Source: Serratia proteamaculans_D | GTDB lineage: Bacteria; Pseudomonadota; Gammaproteobacteria; Enterobacterales; Enterobacteriaceae | NCBI RefSeq assembly: GCF_049959315.1 | Contig: NZ_CP188201.1 | DNA length: 64,000 bases | Strand: one strand, 5' to 3' | Part shown: piece by piece, positions 61,029-64,000 of the stretch | Position numbering within the stretch: position 1 is the first letter of the stretch | How the letters are laid out: every line of letters begins with the position of its first letter | Position numbers and translations under genes: made by a program | Notes under the pieces: generated by a model | Told to the model about the DNA's origin: nothing | What the model saw: the letters and a program-made list of their open reading frames with translations, nothing else | Database searches by the model: none

Positions 61029-62000
61029 GTGAGAAAGACATCCGTTTTATTATTGCGTTGCTGTTTGGCCGCCTCCTTCTTTTTACTGGTTGGCAATGCC
61101 AACGCATTTACCTGCAGAACCTCAGATGGCGGACTAATCCCTCCGGGAGGCTCCAATACACCGGTTGATGTCAGGGTGCGAATCGGCCCGCAGCTGTCCT
61201 ACGGGAAAAATGAAATTGTTAACGTGAGTCAGGTAACCTGTAAAAACGACGTTGCCAGCTGGTGGGATTACTTAAAAACCGATGCTCCGGCACTGACAAT
61301 GAATACCGCCATTTTTGGGGCCATTGGCAGCGGTATGACTATTAATGGGATAGATTATAACTCCCCAGTCTCTTCTAATATCAGCGTATTGGATTTGACT
61401 GGCCTGCAGACCAGCAGTGTCGCTATCAGGGTGTTTATCGTATTGAACCGTTTCCCTACGCCAGATATCAAGGTCAATAAAGGTGACGTCATCGGTCAAA
61501 TCAACTTTCGTCAGACGAACAACCAATCAGGCTGTCCACAATGCGGCCCTTATCGCTGGCGCCTGATTGCCGACAACGACGCCTATTTTGTGACAACCAG
61601 TTGCACCATCAACAATGGGCAACAAATTAACGTCGCTTTTGACCAAATCAGGCAGGATTACCTGACGCAAAACGTCAGCGACGCACAAATAAAACAGGAC
61701 AAGGCTCTGAGTTATCAATGTGATGACCAAAGTGCCACCCAGGATATTCTGATTCGCATGGTCAGCGACGCCAGCGGATTCTCTAGCGATTTTATTAAAA
61801 CCAGCAACCCAAACATCGGTGTTGCCATGGTTTATAAAAATGCGGTCGTTAAACCCAACAACAGCTTTAGAACCCGCATCGTTAATGGCATGGGGAGCGA
61901 CACCATCACCTTTGTTCCGGTAAAAAACAATGTCCCTTATACCAGCATTGCCACCGGGCCATTATCAGGTTCAGCCACGCTTATTTTCAGCGCACCTTGA
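61029..62000 (+). CDS. FimH-like two-domain fimbrial adhesin
   Basis: 323 residues from a GTG start. Signal peptide ends before FTCRTSDGGLIPPGG, a mature N-terminus closely like FimH (FACKTANG...), so the free amino group may lie in the binding pocket as in FimH. The lectin-like half has Cys pairs and INFRQTNNQSGCPQC; the pilin-like half starts near TTSCTINNGQQINVAFDQI and ends in an assembly strand GSATLIFSAP. It lies on the strand opposite to the locus 2 operon, followed 7 bp later by a minor pilin gene. Probably the tip adhesin of locus 2. Confidence 0.82.
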   Translation: MRKTSVLLLRCCLAASFFLLVGNANAFTCRTSDGGLIPPGGSNTPVDVRVRIGPQLSYGKNEIVNVSQVTCKNDVASWWDYLKTDAPALTMNTAIFGAIGSGMTINGIDYNSPVSSNISVLDLTGLQTSSVAIRVFIVLNRFPTPDIKVNKGDVIGQINFRQTNNQSGCPQCGPYRWRLIADNDAYFVTTSCTINNGQQINVAFDQIRQDYLTQNVSDAQIKQDKALSYQCDDQSATQDILIRMVSDASGFSSDFIKTSNPNIGVAMVYKNAVVKPNNSFRTRIVNGMGSDTITFVPVKNNVPYTSIATGPLSGSATLIFSAP

Positions 62001-62007
62001 GGCAGAT

Positions 62008-62508
62008 ATGATCACCATGAAAAAAAGGCACCCTCACCGCCTTATTTTTGTCTTGTCGATGCTCAGCTTCGCTGCATCGGCCGTAGATCAGGGTACCAAG
62101 GTAAACATCACGGCGACCGTGGTAGCCCCTCCTCCCTGTGTGATCAACGAGGGGCGGACTATTGATGTCGACTTCGGTAAGGTCGGGGTAAATAGAATTG
62201 ACGGCACTCGCTATATGCAACGAGTGGACTACAGCATTAAATGCGAGTTTCTGGACAACACCAGACAGCTAAAGATGAAAATTATGGGTAGCGGGGCAGC
62301 CTTTGATGCCAATGTCTTGAACAGCAACATTAGCGGATTGGGCATAAAGTTGCTGGCGGACGGTAAGGCATTCAATATCAATACACCCTTGAGTATTGAT
62401 TACACCAAGCCGCCAACCCTGGACGCCGTACCGGTTAAAAGTTCCGCGCTTGCCTTGAAGGACGGCGACTTTACCAGTGGTGCCACAATGCTGGTCGACT
62501 ATTTTTAA
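62008..62508 (+). CDS. Minor pilin partner of the FimH-like adhesin
   Basis: 166 residues from the ATG at 62008 with GAGG upstream. Signal peptide ends near SAASA. TKVNITATVVAPPPCVINEG with the first Cys, VDYSIKCEFLD with the second, LDAVPVKSSAL and C-terminal FTSGATMLVDYF with penultimate Tyr. The pattern matches the PapK/MrpF-type pilins at 40282 and 40781 of locus 1, which the locus 2 operon lacks. It is therefore the likely adaptor between the adhesin and the rod. Confidence 0.87.
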   Translation: MITMKKRHPHRLIFVLSMLSFAASAVDQGTKVNITATVVAPPPCVINEGRTIDVDFGKVGVNRIDGTRYMQRVDYSIKCEFLDNTRQLKMKIMGSGAAFDANVLNSNISGLGIKLLADGKAFNINTPLSIDYTKPPTLDAVPVKSSALALKDGDFTSGATMLVDYF

Positions 62509-62659
62509 GCTTTTGGCAACGGGGGAATAGATACAGGGCGGCATGTAACGAGTGCACCCTGCCCCCAAGCACGAAAACTCTCTTCTGAGCCCGATAGCCC
62601 TATCACCCATTTGCCGATGAGATGTTAATATCGACGTTTTTCAGGTGAATAGGCCGATC

Positions 62660-63568
62660 ATGCCATCTTATTATCTTCGCTGTCTTACCTTGGTTTTCAC
62701 GCTGATTGTCGGCGTTGGTTCCCCCATACAGGCGCAGGCCAGGCCCGATCTGGAGCGTAAAATTGATGTGACCGTCGCCGATAGCCCATCACCTGATTAT
62801 CAGTTCAGTGATTTACGCTTCAATTCAGCCGATGGCCAACGCCATTACCGCATCCGCATTGCGCAACCACGCATTGCCCCGCCAGCGGCCGGCTATCCGG
62901 TAGTCTACCTGCTGGATGGGAATGCGGTGCTGATGGAATTGAATGCCAGCTTACTGGCCCGGCTTGCAGCGCAAAAACAGCCGCCGGTATTGGTACTGCT
63001 CAGTTATGACAATGATTTGCGTATCGATGCCAATGGCCGCAGCTACGATTACACGCCGGCGCCACTGCAAACCGGTGGGATGCGGGCCAATGGTGGCGCA
63101 GATGCCTTTTTGAAACTGATAGAAGGCCAGGTTAAACCGGCAGTAGCGGCAAAGGTGGCCATTAACCCTCAACGGCAAACGCTGTGGGGGCACTCTTACG
63201 GTGGCCTGTTCGTGCTGCATACGCTGTTAACCCAGCCAGCCACATTCCAAAATTACGTTGCCGTAGAACCTTCACTTTGGTGGGGAAAGGGCTTTATCCT
63301 GCAGGAAGCACAGCGGGTTATTGAACGGCATCCCGCCATGTCCGCCCATCTGTGGCTGTGGACCGGCGGCGGTGAGAAAATGCGTAGTGCACCGCCCAAT
63401 ATCAAACAGCAACCGCTCCCCGCCGACGCCGCTCAGCGTCTGACCGAACGGCTGGCGACGCTAAACGGGCTTACGGTCAATTTCCGGGAATGGCCAGGGC
63501 TGGATCACGGCGCCATGTTCAGTGCGGCCATCGCGCCGGCATTGGATGAGATTGCCAAAGGCGACTGA
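62660..63568 (+). CDS. Secreted alpha/beta-hydrolase, putative esterase (IroE/Fes-like)
   Basis: 302 residues from the ATG at 62660 (a GTG at 62645 would add five residues). Signal peptide ends near QAQA. YPVVYLLDGNAVLMEL, the nucleophile elbow GHSYGGLFVLH, and the C-terminal GLDHGAMF with the catalytic His mark the PF00756 esterase family, to which siderophore esterase IroE belongs. The periplasmic location is inferred from the signal peptide. The natural substrate is unknown. It seems unrelated to the fimbrial genes. Confidence 0.85.
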   Translation: MPSYYLRCLTLVFTLIVGVGSPIQAQARPDLERKIDVTVADSPSPDYQFSDLRFNSADGQRHYRIRIAQPRIAPPAAGYPVVYLLDGNAVLMELNASLLARLAAQKQPPVLVLLSYDNDLRIDANGRSYDYTPAPLQTGGMRANGGADAFLKLIEGQVKPAVAAKVAINPQRQTLWGHSYGGLFVLHTLLTQPATFQNYVAVEPSLWWGKGFILQEAQRVIERHPAMSAHLWLWTGGGEKMRSAPPNIKQQPLPADAAQRLTERLATLNGLTVNFREWPGLDHGAMFSAAIAPALDEIAKGD

Positions 63569-63628
63569 ATAACAGCATGCCGATACTCTGGCGATGATCT
63601 CAAATGGCTGTTTACGCCAGTCACCCTG

Positions 63629-63958
63629 TTATCTGCTTTTGTCGAAAACAAACGAAATATGGTCATCGTCCAGATACTTGATCTCAACCTCACAGCCTTG
63701 CTGGACCTTTGAAGAGTAAAAGGCAGGAATGGTCTCCTTGCCTTCTACCTGCTTGGTCATCCCCTTTTCATGCCATGACAGGCGGTATTTTATGTTGGTG
63801 GTCCCGTTATCATTTGAACTGATGTAATGGACCTCCTCCACCCGAGCCTGAATATCGCGCCCCTGTGTCTGGATTTTATGGTCACGGTTAAACAGATAAA
63901 CAATATAGGCAATGACGCCTACTGTAAGAATCACTGAAATAATGATCGCAAACTTCAT
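63629..63958 (-). CDS. Small membrane-anchored protein
   Basis: 109 residues. One N-terminal membrane helix (AIIISVILTVGVIAYIVYLF) and a beta-rich soluble domain (ARVEEVHYISSNDNGTTNIK YRLSW; CEVEIKYLDDDHISFVF, in parts). It resembles DUF3592-like or OB-type envelope proteins only loosely. Convergent with the esterase gene. Function unknown. Confidence 0.65.
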   Translation of the reverse strand: MKFAIIISVILTVGVIAYIVYLFNRDHKIQTQGRDIQARVEEVHYISSNDNGTTNIKYRLSWHEKGMTKQVEGKETIPAFYSSKVQQGCEVEIKYLDDDHISFVFDKSR

Positions 63959-64000
63959 CGATTAGTCCCTTAGCCGAACATGGTCAGACCGTTAAATGAT

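Overview
The window looks like chromosomal DNA of a Serratia-like member of the Enterobacterales. The left end carries the conserved order hemW - yggN - glsB - yggL - trmB / mutY - yggX - mltC - speC, followed by a tRNA-Phe gene, as in enteric genomes. Everything right of the tRNA is accessory in character. The genus is inferred from gene content and protein similarity, not proven.

Layout. (1) 1-11.1 kb: core genome, with a small DUF29/DUF2442/DUF4160 cluster between hemW and yggN, and a membrane diguanylate cyclase between mltC and speC. (2) 11.1-15.6 kb: remnant of an integrative conjugative element beside tRNA-Phe: a tyrosine integrase, a TraI_2-type protein that appears to have lost the usual HD metal-site histidines, and a UvrD-like helicase. 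(3) 16.4-28.4 kb: stress-resistance cargo: Na+/H+ antiporter, CinA-C amidase-like protein, YbdK ligase, KGG protein, catalase HPII, two DUF892 ferritin-like proteins, a YghA-like SDR, two DUF421 membrane proteins and several small proteins. (4) 29-33.7 kb: a decayed IS3-family copy, then a plasmid/ICE-type block (CbtA-like toxin, ArdC-like antirestriction protein, DUF3085 protein, three unknowns). Five of these genes carry leaders with the same alternative-hairpin logic. (5) 33.7-36 kb: a second integrase flanked by two copies of a roughly 200-nt element that has the marks of a structured RNA. (6) 37-46.7 kb: a complete P/MR/P-type chaperone-usher fimbrial operon with ToxR-like, FidL-like and LuxR-type regulators beyond it. 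(7) 49.8-62.5 kb: a paralogous fimbrial locus with a PglL-type O-oligosaccharyltransferase inside the operon, a divergent PapI-like regulator, and a FimH-like adhesin with a minor pilin on the opposite strand. A secreted esterase and a small membrane protein close the window.

How the parts fit. The two fimbrial operons share the order major pilin, PapH-like terminator, usher, chaperone, minor pilins, then a lipoprotein plus a periplasmic FKBP-like coiled-coil protein. This suggests the lipoprotein/FKBP pair is a dedicated assembly accessory. The O-glycosyltransferase sits only in the second operon and suggests that one of its secreted products is glycosylated. The most unusual signals are RNA-level: the twin structured RNAs around the 34 kb integrase, and the run of covarying attenuator-like leaders at 31.3-33.6 kb.
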